Part shown: one piece after another, positions 44,149-53,960 of the stretch | Position numbering within the stretch: position 1 is the first letter of the stretch | Layout of the letters: each line of letters starts with the position of its first letter | Assembly: GCF_028554725.1 (NCBI RefSeq) | Contig: NC_071669.1 | Location: 29,688,001-29,752,000, forward strand | Source of the DNA: Zeugodacus cucurbitae | Lineage: Eukaryota > Arthropoda > Insecta > Diptera > Tephritidae | DNA: 64,000 bases | Direction: 5' to 3' | Made by a program: the position numbers and the translations under genes | Notes under the pieces: model-generated | What the model saw: the letters and a program-made list of their open reading frames with translations, nothing else | Databases searched by the model: none | Told to the model about the DNA's origin: nothing

Positions 44149-45194
44149 TATACCCTAAACAGGGTATACTAAGTTTGTCACGAAGTTTGTAACACCAAGA
44201 AGGAAGCGTCGGAGACCATATAAAGTATATATATAAATGATCAGTATGTTGAACTTAGTCGATTGAGCCACGTCCGTCTGTCTGTATATATATATATACG
44301 AACTAGTCCTTCAGTTTTTAAAATATCGTTTTGAAATTTTGAAGATGTTATTTTCTCTTCATGAAGCTGCTAATTTGTCGGAACTGCCGATATCGGACCA
44401 CTATATTATATAGCTGCCATACAAACTAAACGATCGGAATCAAGTTCTTGTATGGAAAACTTCCGCATTTTACTACATATCTACGAAACTTGGTGTGAGT
44501 TATTGTTCATAGAAATAACTTAATATCTGAAAAAATTGTTGAGATCGGTTCACTATAGCATATAGCTACCATACAAACCGAACGATCGGAATCAATGGCT
44601 TGTATGGAAAATTTTCGGATTTGACGTGGTATCTTCGCGAAATTTGATATGGATTACTGCTTAAGGTAATAATATACTGTCCGAAGAAATTGTTCAGATC
44701 GGTTAATTATATAACGGGTCGGCTTTAGTATACTATCCCAGGCTTTCGGTATAATAATGGGTATCGTTGGAAAGAGGAGGTTCTCCAGATTAAGAATATA
44801 TATATATATAGCTGCAGCTGACTTACAGTTTTCTAGATATTCGCACTTAAAGATGAAGAAAGTACAACTTTTATCTTGAATTTGCACAATATATACTGAA
44901 TGTTTTATTAATATTATGCACTTATTTTACACATACACTTCATCACATTCTTTCTGCATATTTATTTTATAAAAATTATGACGAGAATAGCTGTAAATAA
45001 ATATTTAACATTTTAAACAAATCTTCGTCTAAAAAATAGTAAAATGGCTGCAGGTTGACAAGTAATGAGTGTTGCAATATCAAATATTTTGCAAAAATTA
45101 AAAGAATAAAAATAAACAGAAAAAAGAAGGATTATACACCAAATATATAAACCATAACGGTGTTATGACTAATGCAAAATCTCGGTATTACCTT

Positions 45195-45315
45195 TTACAA
45201 CTCCCACAGCAGCCGGTTCTACGCACCGGAGTTGACCCGGATTTTATCCGGTCAAGGGTTGCCCTTTCGGCGATCTAACCCTGTTTGGATCGTTTAGTTT
45301 TAAGTTTAGTTGTAC
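45195..45315. repeat. Core segment shared with 12.84-12.96 kb
   Basis: GCCGGTTCTACGCACCGGAG, TTGACCCGGATTTTATCCGG (self-complementary around TTTT) and CGATCTAACCCTGTTTGG are conserved. Short self-complementary phrases CCGG...CCGG could pair. Its role is unknown. Confidence 0.6.
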
Positions 45316-45321
45316 CTTTTC

Positions 45322-45648
45322 TTTGATAACCCCCGGTGATGGCCCGACCAGGGTTATTTTTTTGAAGAGCGGCGGAAGGCTGCCAATGCGGAAACTAGTT
45401 CTTTGCGAAAGAACTTTTAATTTCCCCCTCTTTGATAACTCCCGGTGTTGGCTCGACCAGGGTTATTTTTTTGAAGCGCGGCCAAAGGCCGCCAATGCGG
45501 AAAGTAGTTCTACAAAAAAAAACTTTTCATTTCCCCCTCTTTGATAACTCCCGGTGTTGGATCGACCAGGGTTATTTTTTTGAAGCGCGGCCGGAGGCTG
45601 CCTATGGGGAAAGTATTTCTACACGAAAGAACTTTCAATTTCCCTTAC
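45322..45648 (+). repeat. Three 109-bp tandem units with GC-rich hairpin
   Basis: TTTGATAAC begins units at 45322, 45431 and 45540, a period of exactly 109 bp. Each unit has GACCAGGGTTATTTTTTTGA followed by GCGCGGCC-NNN-GGCCGC (perfect in unit 2; changed to GGCTGC in unit 3) and GCGGAAAGTA. The hairpin stem GCGGCC/GGCCGC is striking in such AT-rich surroundings. Confidence 0.95.
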
Positions 45649-46255
45649 TTATAGTACATATAGTGAATATCATAAACTTTCCTTATATTATCTTTATATA
45701 ATCTTTTTATAGGGCATTTGTTTTCTGCATTTGGGGTATTTATTTATTTTGGTTCTTCTCATACGTTTGCAAAATATCTGATATGGCAACACTTATTACT
45801 TGTCAAGCTGCAACCCTTTTTGTTATTGTTGAAATTAAGAGATTTGTGTAAAATGTTAAATACTTATTTACAACTATTTTCGTGATAAATTTTATAAAAC
45901 AAATATGCAGAAACAATGTCGTGAAGTGGAAGTGTAAAATAAGTGCATAATATTAATAAAACAATCAGTATATATTGTGAAAATTCAAGATAAAGGTAGC
46001 ACTTTTTTCAACTTTAATTGCGAATATCTCGAAAACTATAAGTCAGCTGCAGCTATATGTATATATATTCTTAATCTGGAGAACCTCCTCAACGATACCC
46101 ATTTTATTACCGAAAGCCTGGGATAGTATACTAAAGTTTCCCCATTACTTTTTCTTACGTCTTTCGATTTGCTTAAACACATAGTTACTAAAAGAAATGC
46201 ACCGGTGAAGGGATTATTAGCTTTGGTACAGCCGAAGTTAACGCTTTTTCTTGTT

Positions 46256-46789
46256 TTTTGTAATTTTGTTATTAATAAGAAACAAATGTGAATGTCATTC
46301 TAAAAGAAAAAAAATAGTAAAAATCGAAGGATTAAAAAAAATTGGAAAGTAACTCGAGGCACTTAGCGGAATTAATTTAATTGCCTTACTCAGTTTAGTT
46401 TGGCACCTAAGCTTCTTGGCTTGTTTTTATATTGAATTTATAAAATAAATACAATCAGAATACAAACTTTATTATACCATTAAACAACTTATAATAATTA
46501 TTTGTATGCTCAGTTTTATTTCAAAGTACGAGTATTTTATCACGTTTTACACTGGCGTTTTGATTCAGATGTTTGTAAAACATCTCTTTAAGTATGTAAA
46601 CAAACAAAACTATCGATTAATATTTGAAGATGGAAATTTATTGAAGATCCCAATTACGGGCAAGACCGAAAGCAATATATGTTATCTGGATATTTTTATA
46701 AATACAATCTTTGCAATAATGCCTGCATTTTATTCATGTTGGAAACCTAGCTAGGTTAAGCGGCAACACACTTGCAGACTTGTAAGCAG
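46256..46789. other. AT-rich stretch with one unassigned open frame
   Basis: A plus-strand 82-codon frame at 46506-46754 has two hydrophobic segments (FITFYTGVLIQMFV and CYLDIFINTIFAIMPAFY). I do not recognise it and see no exon borders. Confidence 0.3.
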
Positions 46790-47492
46790 GGGAAACTTTA
46801 GTGTAGTGTCCCCAGATTGCAGGGTTGAAATAGGTATGATTGGAAAGATAACAATCTTCAGATTACAAATATAGTTGCCGCCGGAAACTTGTAGTTTTCG
46901 AGATATTCGCATTTTAAGTTGAAAATTTCGCAAATTTTATGTGCTGATTTTTTCGCGCATTTCTTTTTCTGAAATTTGCGCGCTTTCGGAAAATAACTCT
47001 GGTCGATCCAATATCATAGTTTATTAAGAGAAAGGAATACAATTATTATAATTCATGTCCTTTTTTATTCACTTTTGATCGTTTGTAAAATATGTCGATT
47101 TATCACCATTTTATTTCTGTCAACATGGTTATTGTGCATATAAACAAAATTGTGTAAAAGTTAAAATGTTTATTTAAAGCAAATATTAAACTAATTGATA
47201 TAAAATATATATGTGGAAACAATTTAGTAAAGTGTTAGTGTATAATAAGTGCATTATATAAATTAACTAATAATCGAAAAGTCGCCACATAAAATTTGTG
47301 AAATTTTCAACATAAAATGCGAATATCTCGAAATTGTTAATTTTAAATCTTTAATTGCAAATATCTCAGAAACTATAAGTTTGCGGTGGCAATTATTCTA
47401 TATATTCGAAATCTGGAGATCCTTCTCTCTCCAACCATACCCATTTCAACCATGAAATCGGGGGATACTATACTAAAGCCGCTCCTGTAAGC
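46790..47492. mobile_element. Foldback element 2 (short form)
   Basis: The ends GGGGAAACTTTAGTGTAGTG (46788) and GGATACTATACTAAAGCCGC (47470) are inverted. Arms share GAGATATTCGCATTTTAAG and the inverse ATGCGAATATCTCG (47315). Only a remnant of one 109-bp unit (AATAACTCTGGTCGATCCAA, 46994) remains in the core. The right arm aligns closely with elements 3 and 4. Confidence 0.75.
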
Positions 47493-48045
47493 ATACCGGG
47501 TCGCATGTCAGTTCACTATACACTTAAGCGCCAAAAATCATACATCATTTCGTTGCAATTTTTGAAGTGAACGGAAATAGTATTAGAAGAGGAAATTGTA
47601 GCGCTCCTTCGGTATGCGTTGAAAAGGAGAAGTAAAAAAAGAAACGAAAGCAACGCTTTTGGTGCGAACAATTTTAAAAACATTTTTACTTAATTCTCTC
47701 TTTTAGGAGTTTCATATGCCAATAAGGAGGGTTTCAGATATTGAAAACAAGGGTGTTTTTAATTTTTTTTTTAATATTGACAATAACATATTTATTTTAA
47801 ATAATTCAGCATATCAAAGATACTTATTAAAATAATATTTTGTGAAATTTTTATTTACTAATTCCGAAAACTCAGCTCAGTCAAAAAACAAAGTACTTGC
47901 CGTGGACATCATAACTTATTATTGGTTGCTCTAAATCCAATAAATCTAAAATAGTAAATGGATAAACTTAGTTAACGAATGAAAAAAAGAGGTAAAATTT
48001 TGGATTATCGACATATTTTTAACAAAAAAAACTAAATTTTTTATA
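47493..48045. repeat. Repeat segment, uninterrupted counterpart of 28.3-30.7 kb
   Basis: The stretch from 47705 (TTTTAGGAGTTTC...) through 47760 (TTTTTTTTTAATATTGACAA) to 47850 (ATATTTTGTGAAATTT) matches the flanks of the jockey and of pogo-like MITE 2 at 28.37-30.33 kb, with neither insertion present. A plus-frame EEEIVALLRYALKRRSKKRN near 47596 could be a transposase N-terminus, but this is unproven. Confidence 0.6.
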
Positions 48046-48204
48046 AAATTTTCAGTAACTTATAGTTTCTGAGATATTTGCAATTAAAGGTTTAAAATTA
48101 GCAAAACGTTATTTCTCACTGTATATTGAATTTTTCACATATATTTTGCACTTTAAATATATTTACGCTTCACTAATTTGTTTTTACATATTTATTTTTA
48201 ACAA

Positions 48205-49936
48205 GACCCGGCCACACGTTTTTGTGGCTAAGGTATACGTTAAATTAAGTTTGTCCAATCTTGGCTTCGACGACGATATTGATTACTCGAGGTTGATTTA
48301 TGTTACGCAGCATGATTACAACTCACACTACTTTTAATTGACTACGTCATCATGGTTAGTAGCTGTGTCAACTCTCTTGGACCGAAATTCTAAATTGTCG
48401 CATTAAGATCATCCCTATTTTTTTACCACCAATATAGGTCATTCAATCAGTCATTTATGGTTATCATATTGAGGTTTCATGTCAGGAAAACTTCTCTTTC
48501 GAGTCAATGAAGTGAAAGAAATCTGTTGGAAATGCTATTAATCCATCGAAGTGTCAACTGCCAACTATTTCTACAATCGCAAACACTCATATGTTAGTTG
48601 TTAATTGGCGATTCTTTATGTGTCGCCACAAATTAAATGATTTTAGGCATGCGATTAGCCCGTCAGTAACAGTTGATCCAGGAATAATTGGAAGAGTCTG
48701 GCGTAAATCACCTACTAACAGAATCCTGGCTCCACCAAAAACGTTCATCGACAATCAAGATCTTTTAAAGTCCTGTGCAGTACCTCCAACGACTTCTTGA
48801 ATATTTGGAAAATTTTCGTTCAAGCGCTATTTTTGACGATTTTGCTGACTGGTGTTTCGTTCATTTGCAATTTAGGAGTAATTTCAAGGCCGAATGCGCC
48901 GTATGTTTGCCTACTAACAGGTGCCAAGTCGCCCCTATTCCCGTTAACCTTGGTGGTGAAAATGAGTGAAATTGGTTCTGGAATTACATCAGCCCTCATA
49001 TACTATATATGATGATTTTCTATTGGACTTTATGTCGAATATATAGGTAAAATTGTGTGTTATCTTAATAAAATTACATCAATAAATTGTGAGAGTATAA
49101 AATTTTCGGTTGGACCCGAATTTAGCCTTTCCTTATTTGTTACAAATTGTTGTGGGCTATCGACACAACCTTATACAATTGAACAATAACAAAAATATTT
49201 TAACAAAGCAACAATGACAACCTTCAAATTATAATTTTTTTTTTCTCTTTTATATTTTTCTTGTCAACTCGAATAAAATTCTCTTATTATTATCTTCCTC
49301 GAAATTTTTTCATATTTACTCATTTTCTAATCTTTTTTCTGGCCTTCCACGAATATTTCAAGACTAAAATTAGCCAGATCGGTTTGGCCGTTCTCGTTTT
49401 TTTGTAGCACAAACGAACAGCAATTCATTTTTATATCGTATTATTATCAAGCGACAATTATTTTTAATTCCGCACAGGACCATTCAAAAATTTCAAAATT
49501 TTAGTTATATAAAGGTTTTGAAGCGATCTTAAATAATAAATCATTTATTTCGATAAGGATTAATACTAAGGTATGAATAAAGAGCCTTTTCAAGTAGTGG
49601 TATTTTAATTAATTTTTTTATATAAAATCGCTTATTGTGACAAAACTATAATAGTTAGAGGTATGATAAGTTCTACAAAAATGTAGTACATTACTTTGTT
49701 ATATCTTCAATCGTTTTCGCAGCATTCGCTATTAAAGAAAGTTTTTTGGTATTTTTTTTACATTATCGGAGTTTTGGTAAGGAACCCTATTTTTTTTTTT
49801 AACTAAATATAGCCTATGTCACTCAGGGATAGTATAGCTTTCCAACGGTGAAAGAATTTTTCAAATCGGTTTCGGAGCCTATTCGACACAAACAAACAAA
49901 AAAACAAACATTTCCTCTTTATAATATTAGTATAGA
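48205..49936 (-). mobile_element. Helitron insertion with H2-type 5' end and H1-type 3' end
   Basis: The minus strand begins TCTATACTAATATTATAAAG at 49936 and runs to GTGGCCGGGTCTTG at about 48205, where CTAG has become CTTG. Inside is a second 5'-like end (TATAAAAATGAATTGC at 49430), the family A terminus, the 'CCTACTAACAGGTGCCAAG' phrase and a decayed helicase stub (minus strand, 48590-48800: LAGDF replaced by VGD-like residues). The opposite foldback arm (50655-50690) shows the unoccupied site. Confidence 0.75.
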
Positions 49937-50124
49937 CAAATTATATCAAAGTTTGCTGTAAAAACACATTTAACTTTTTGCACAATTCTGTTTATTTTTA
50001 CAAGATGACAGGACAGAAGTGTTGCCACATGCAATTGAATAAAAATAATCAAAATGAATAAAATCCCCAAAATGAAGAAAACAAATACCCTATAAATAGT
50101 TATTAAGTAAACACTTCCCAGCAC

Positions 50125-50432
50125 CGGGGATTATCAAAGAGCTGGAATAACAATTTTTTCCGCGTAGAACTACTTTTTGCAGAGGCGGCCTTTTGCCGCG
50201 CTTCAAAAAGATAAAACTGGTCGATAACAATTTCTTCCGCGTAGAACTACTTTCTGCAGAGGCGGCCTTCGGCCGCGCTTCAAAAAAATCCCCCTGATCG
50301 AGCCAACTCCGGGGATTATCAAAAAGGTGGAATAACAAGTTCTTCCGCGTAGAATTACTTTCTGCAGAGGCGGCCTTCGGCCGCGCTTCAAAAAAATAAC
50401 CCTGGTCGAGTCAACACCGGGGATTATCAAAA
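50125..50432 (-). repeat. 109-bp-type tandem units, about four, in foldback 3
   Basis: GATTATCAAA marks occur at 50130, 50315 and 50424; the 185-bp gap equals two units minus a 33-bp deletion. GAGGCGGCCTTCGGCCGCGC is perfect in two units, giving the stem GCGGCC-TTC-GGCCGC. One unit reads GGCCTTTTGCCGCG, with the stem broken. The orientation is opposite to 45.3 kb. Confidence 0.9.
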
Positions 50433-50905
50433 TATGGGAAATAATAATCGCTTATATTACCCATTACACGATTATGCTTATTGTATTTGGGATATAGTCT
50501 TTCTTTTTCATTATTGTGATTCTTATAATTCGTTTACAAAATATGTGTAATGGTAACACTTATTTTGTATCAGAATGCAACCCTTTTTTATTGAAAGAGA
50601 ATTCTGCAAAAACTTAAATATTTATCTACAGCAAATTTTAATATAATTTGTTAAAAATAAATATGTAGAAACAAATTTGTAAAGAGTAAATATATTTAAA
50701 GTGCAAAATATATGTGAAAAATTCAATTTACAGTGAGAAGTAACGTGTTGAAAATTGTTAATTTTAAATCTTTAATTGCAAATATCTCAGAAACTATATG
50801 TTTGCGGCGGCAATAATTCTATATATTCGTAAACTGGAGATCCTCCTCTATACGTGCATATCCATTTTAACCCAGAAATTGTGGGACGGGATACTAAAGC
50901 CGACC

Positions 50906-51392
50906 CCGAGATATTTGCATTTTAAGTTGAAAATTTAACAAATTTTATGTGGCGATATTTCGATTATTAGATAACTTTTAATTTATATAATGCGCTTATT
51001 ATACACTAACACTTCACTACATTGTTTCTACATATTTATTTTATATCAATTAGTTTAATATTTGCTTTAAATAAACATTTTAACTTTTACACAATTTTGT
51101 TTATATGCACAATAACCATGTTGACAGATATCAAGTGTTTCCAAATCTACATATTTTACAAACGATCAAAAGTGAATACAAAAGTACATGAATTATTATA
51201 ATTATGTTCCTTTTTCTTGAAAAACCATGATATTGGGTGGACCAGAGTTATTATCCGAAAGCGCGGCCGTAGGCCGCAATTGCAGAAAAAAGCAATGCGC
51301 GAAAGATTATTATTTTTATTTTCATTTGTTTGGATATGTAGTACAGACAAGTCTGGAAGTGCATTTGTCGCTTTAAAGACGAAACTTAATAT
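50906..51392. mobile_element. Foldback element 4, left arm and core
   Basis: GAGATATTTGCATTTTAAGT through CATATTTATTTTATATCAAT and GTTTATATGCACAATAACCA is the inverse of 47130-47320 in element 2. A single 109-bp-type unit follows (GACCAGAGTTATTATCCGAA, GCGCGGCCGTAGGCCGC at 51260). The right arm is absent: a new left end starts at 51386. Confidence 0.65.
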
Positions 51393-51531
51393 ACTATCCC
51401 AGGCTTTCGTGGATAAAACGGGTTTGGTTGGAAGGAGGAGATATTCGCACTTAAAGTTTAAAATTGACAACTTTTAACACTTTATTTCTCACTGAAATAA
51501 ATATGTGGAAACAAATTATCGAATTGCAAAT
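51386..51531. mobile_element. Foldback element 5, left end only
   Basis: ATATACTATCCCAGGCTTTC, then GAGATATTCGCACTTAAAGT and AAATAAATATGTGGAAACAA, are terminal-arm phrases. The sequence is cut at about 51531 by LTR-like DNA. Confidence 0.55.
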
Positions 51532-51890
51532 ATTGTAACGAAAATGGCACAAGAACAAACTAGAATAGCCATCGAAATCGATAACATATATCGAATGTAT
51601 CGAATACATATATAAGGTCTGCCGGACTGGCAGCAAGACACAGTTCTGACTAGAGAGTTGTCGAGTAAGGACAATTCTAAAGAGAAAGTTGTCGAGTAAA
51701 GTGTAAACAAGTTATAAGTTACCCTGCAAGACGATTTACTTCCCTATAAGATCGAGCTAACTCATACACCACTACACATGCAAATTTTTTCAGCTTTTAC
51801 CAATACATACACATTGCTAACATTTTGTAGTTAAGTGACAATCTTGGTTGTTAGAGTAGCAAAATTCATTAACCCTAATTTTTTATATGA
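51532..51890 (+). mobile_element. Possible LTR
   Basis: TGTAACGAAAATGGCACAAG, a TATATAAGG box near 51612 and GTCTGCCGGACTGGCAGC just after suggest a promoter-bearing LTR. Two near-repeats GAGTTGTCGAGTAAGGACAA/AAGTTGTCGAGTAAAGTG follow. No primer site or second LTR is seen. The phrase 'AAGAACAAACTAGAATAGCC' has a counterpart at 62.27 kb. Confidence 0.35.
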
Positions 51891-52169
51891 GTAAGGGAGA
51901 GATGGAGTCATATGTAGAAGTTCACGTAAGTGAGGAAAGTTTCTGACTGTCATTCACTTGGGAGTGGCAAGGAACGATTCTCTTACATGTGGCTCAAGCA
52001 GATCACGTCTTCCGGTCTTAGACCAAGAATCCTCTGGGTAGCCAACAGACATCCGTTTGGAGGCGAGCTAAAGTGAGAAGGCGAAACCCGCTTATGCGGT
52101 TGTGCGTAGGGTTTGGGACCCACCACATATAAACACCCCCCCAATGAAAAGAAGAAAACAGCCTTGGAT

Positions 52170-53000
52170 GAGAGACCCTAATTTTGATGACAACCACTGC
52201 AAACGTTTAAAGGAATACGAATTTAGGGCATGCACCTGAAATGTCCGGACCCTTAATTGGGAAGGTGCCTCTGCCCAGCTTGTTGATGTCCTCGTAAGAG
52301 TTAAGGCTGACATCACCGCAATCCAAGAAATGCTATGGACGGGACAAGGACATCTACTACAGCGGCCATATAAAGGAGCGCAAATTCGGTGTGGGATTCG
52401 TGGTGGGAGAGAGACTCCGTCGTCGAGTCCTATCATTCACTCCGGTGGATGAACGTCTAGCCACAATCCGCATCAAAGCGAGGTTCTTCAACATATCGCT
52501 GATTCGCGCCCACGCCCCGACGGAAGAGAAGGACGAAGTGATCAAAGATACCTTCTATAAGCGCCTAGAACGTACCTATGAGCGCTGCCCCCGCCACGAT
52601 GTCAAAATCGTGTTTGGCGATTTCAACGCTAGGGTGGGTAAAGAGGTGTCTTTGGCACAACAGTCGGAAAATTCAGACTCCATGACGAAACATCACCAAA
52701 CGGTCTGAGGCTGATCGACTTCGCCGGGGCCCGAAATATGGTCGCCTGAGTACTAGATTCCAGCTATCCCCGGATCGAATCACTCGCAGCCAGATCGATC
52801 ATGTTGTGATAGATGGACGACATGTCTCCAGTGTTTTTGATGTGCGTAGGCTTCGTGGTCCCAACATCGACTCGGACCACTATCTTGTAGCAGCTAAGAT
52901 ACGCACCCGCCTCTGTGTAGAAAAGCGCACACGTCAAAAAACACAAGGAAGGTTCGACATCGAGAAGCTGCAATCACAACCGACAGCCGACCGATTTTCT
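52170..53000 (+). pseudogene. RTE endonuclease remnant (copy 2)
   Basis: The N-terminal N-V-R motif follows a stop (T*NVRTLNWEGASAQLVDVL). Then, after a frame change, FVVGERLRRRVLSFTPVDER, ISLIRAHAPTEEKDEV, RHDVKIVFGDFNARVGKEV (G-D-F-N motif), a one-base shift, VVIDGRHVSSVFDVRRLRG and NIDSDHYLVAAKIRTR (S-D-H). Proteins of this type are often mislabelled 'craniofacial development protein 2-like' in insect gene sets. Confidence 0.8.
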
Positions 53001-53004
53001 ACTC

Positions 53005-53960
53005 CAGGATGTGTAAGCTGACGTTGAGCAACATCAAAAGCTCCGTCAGGATCGGGAAGGACCTTTCCGAGCCGTTAGATACCAGACGAGGTTTCATACA
53101 AGGTGACTCACTCTCGAGTGATTTCATTAACCTGATGCTGGAGAAAATAATACGAGCTGCAGAGCTAAATAGAGAAGGTACAATCTTCTATAAGAGTGTA
53201 CAGCTACTGGCGTACGCCGATGATATCGATATCATCGGAAGCAACAACCGCGCCGTTTGTTCTGCTTTTCCCGCATGGATAAGGAGGCGAAGCGAATGGG
53301 TCTGGAGGTGAATGAGGACAAGACTAAACATCTCCTGTCATCAAGCAAACAGTCGGCGCATTCGCGTCTTGGCTCCCACGTCACTGTTGACAGTCATAAC
53401 TTTGAAGTTGTAGATAATTTCGTCTACCTGGGAACCAGCATCAACACCGATAATAATGTCAGCCTTGAAATCCAACGCAGAATCACTCTTGCCAACAGGT
53501 GCTACTATGGACTAAGTAGGCAATTGAAAAGTAAAGTCCTCTCTCGACGAACAAAAACTAAACTTTACAAGTCCCTCATCATTCCCGTCCTACTTTATGG
53601 TGCAGAAGCGTGGACGGTGTCAACTAGGAGTTTTCGAGAGAAAGGTTTTGCTGAAGATTTATGGTCCCTTAAACATTGGCAACGGCGAATACCGCAGAAG
53701 AAGAAATGATAAAGCTGTATGTGTTGTTCGACGACATAGACATAGTCCAGCGAATAAAGACAGCGGCTACGCTGGCTGGGTCATGTTGTTCGAATGGACG
53801 AAAGTGCCCAGCTCTGAAAGTTTTCGATGCAGTACCCTGCAGTGGAAGCCGAGGAAGAGGGAGTCCTCTACTCCGATGGAAGGACCAGGTGGAGAACGAC
53901 CTGTCTTCACTTGGTTTTACCAATTGGCGCCAAACTGTCAACAGGAGAGATGCGTGACGC
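53005..53960 (+). pseudogene. RTE reverse transcriptase C-terminal half (copy 2)
   Basis: TLSNIKSSVRIGKDLSEPLD, TRRGFIQGDSLSSDFINLML and VQLLAYADDIDIIGSNNRAV keep the catalytic YADD. A frameshift at about 53257 leads to MDKEAKRMGLEVNEDKTKHL, NFVYLGTSINTDNNVSLEIQ, ANRCYYGLSRQLKSKVLSRR and LYGAEAWTV. After more shifts, DIDIVQRIKTAATLAGSCC replaces the usual R-L-R-W-L-G-H-V. Not functional. Confidence 0.85.

Larger units (their letters stand above)
44716..46143. mobile_element. Foldback element 1 (long inverted arms)
   Basis: The left arm 44716-45110 and the right arm 45780-46143 are inverted copies. Ends read GGGTCGGCTTTAGTATACTA and the inverse of GGGGAAACTTTAGTATACTA. Then CCCAGGCTTTCGG, ATGGGTATCGTTG, GCTGCAGCTGACTTA and CTGCATATTTATTTTATA follow in the same order. 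The core (45190-45650) has a 'CCGGTTCTACGC' segment and three 109-bp tandem units. There is no transposase. It sits inside family B. Confidence 0.8.
44149..46255 (+). repeat. Family B dispersed repeat, split by a foldback element
   Basis: It starts TATACCCTAAACAGGGTATA, a hairpin, then the phrases TTTGTCACGAAGTTTGTAAC and GGAAGCGTCGGAGACC. Two internal near-repeats of 'CATACAAAC(T/C)(A/G)AACGATCGGAATCAA' follow at 44420 and 44570. The right part (46144-46255) ends GGTACAGCCGAAGTTAACGC. No coding is evident. It resembles a short dispersed repeat common in fly genomes; I cannot give its formal name. Confidence 0.65.
48046..50905. mobile_element. Foldback element 3, left arm interrupted by a Helitron
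   Basis: The left arm is 48055-48204 plus 49937-50110; the right arm is 50435-50905. Left 'GAGATATTTGCAATTAAAG...CACTGTATATTGAATTTTTC' mirrors right 'GAAAAATTCAATTTACAGTG...CTTTAATTGCAAATATCTC' (quoted in parts). The right end reads GGGATACTAAAGCCGACCCC. The outermost left arm is missing; it is replaced at about 48045 by the segment shared with 28-30 kb. The core holds four 109-bp-type units. Confidence 0.75.

Noticed and set aside
45322..45648. Tandem units considered as a CRISPR-like array
   Set aside because: The whole 109 bp is repeated with no unique spacers, and the genome is eukaryotic.
46506..46754. 82-codon hydrophobic frame, considered as a chemoreceptor exon
   Set aside because: No family motif, no splice borders and no neighbouring exons; kept only as an unassigned stretch.
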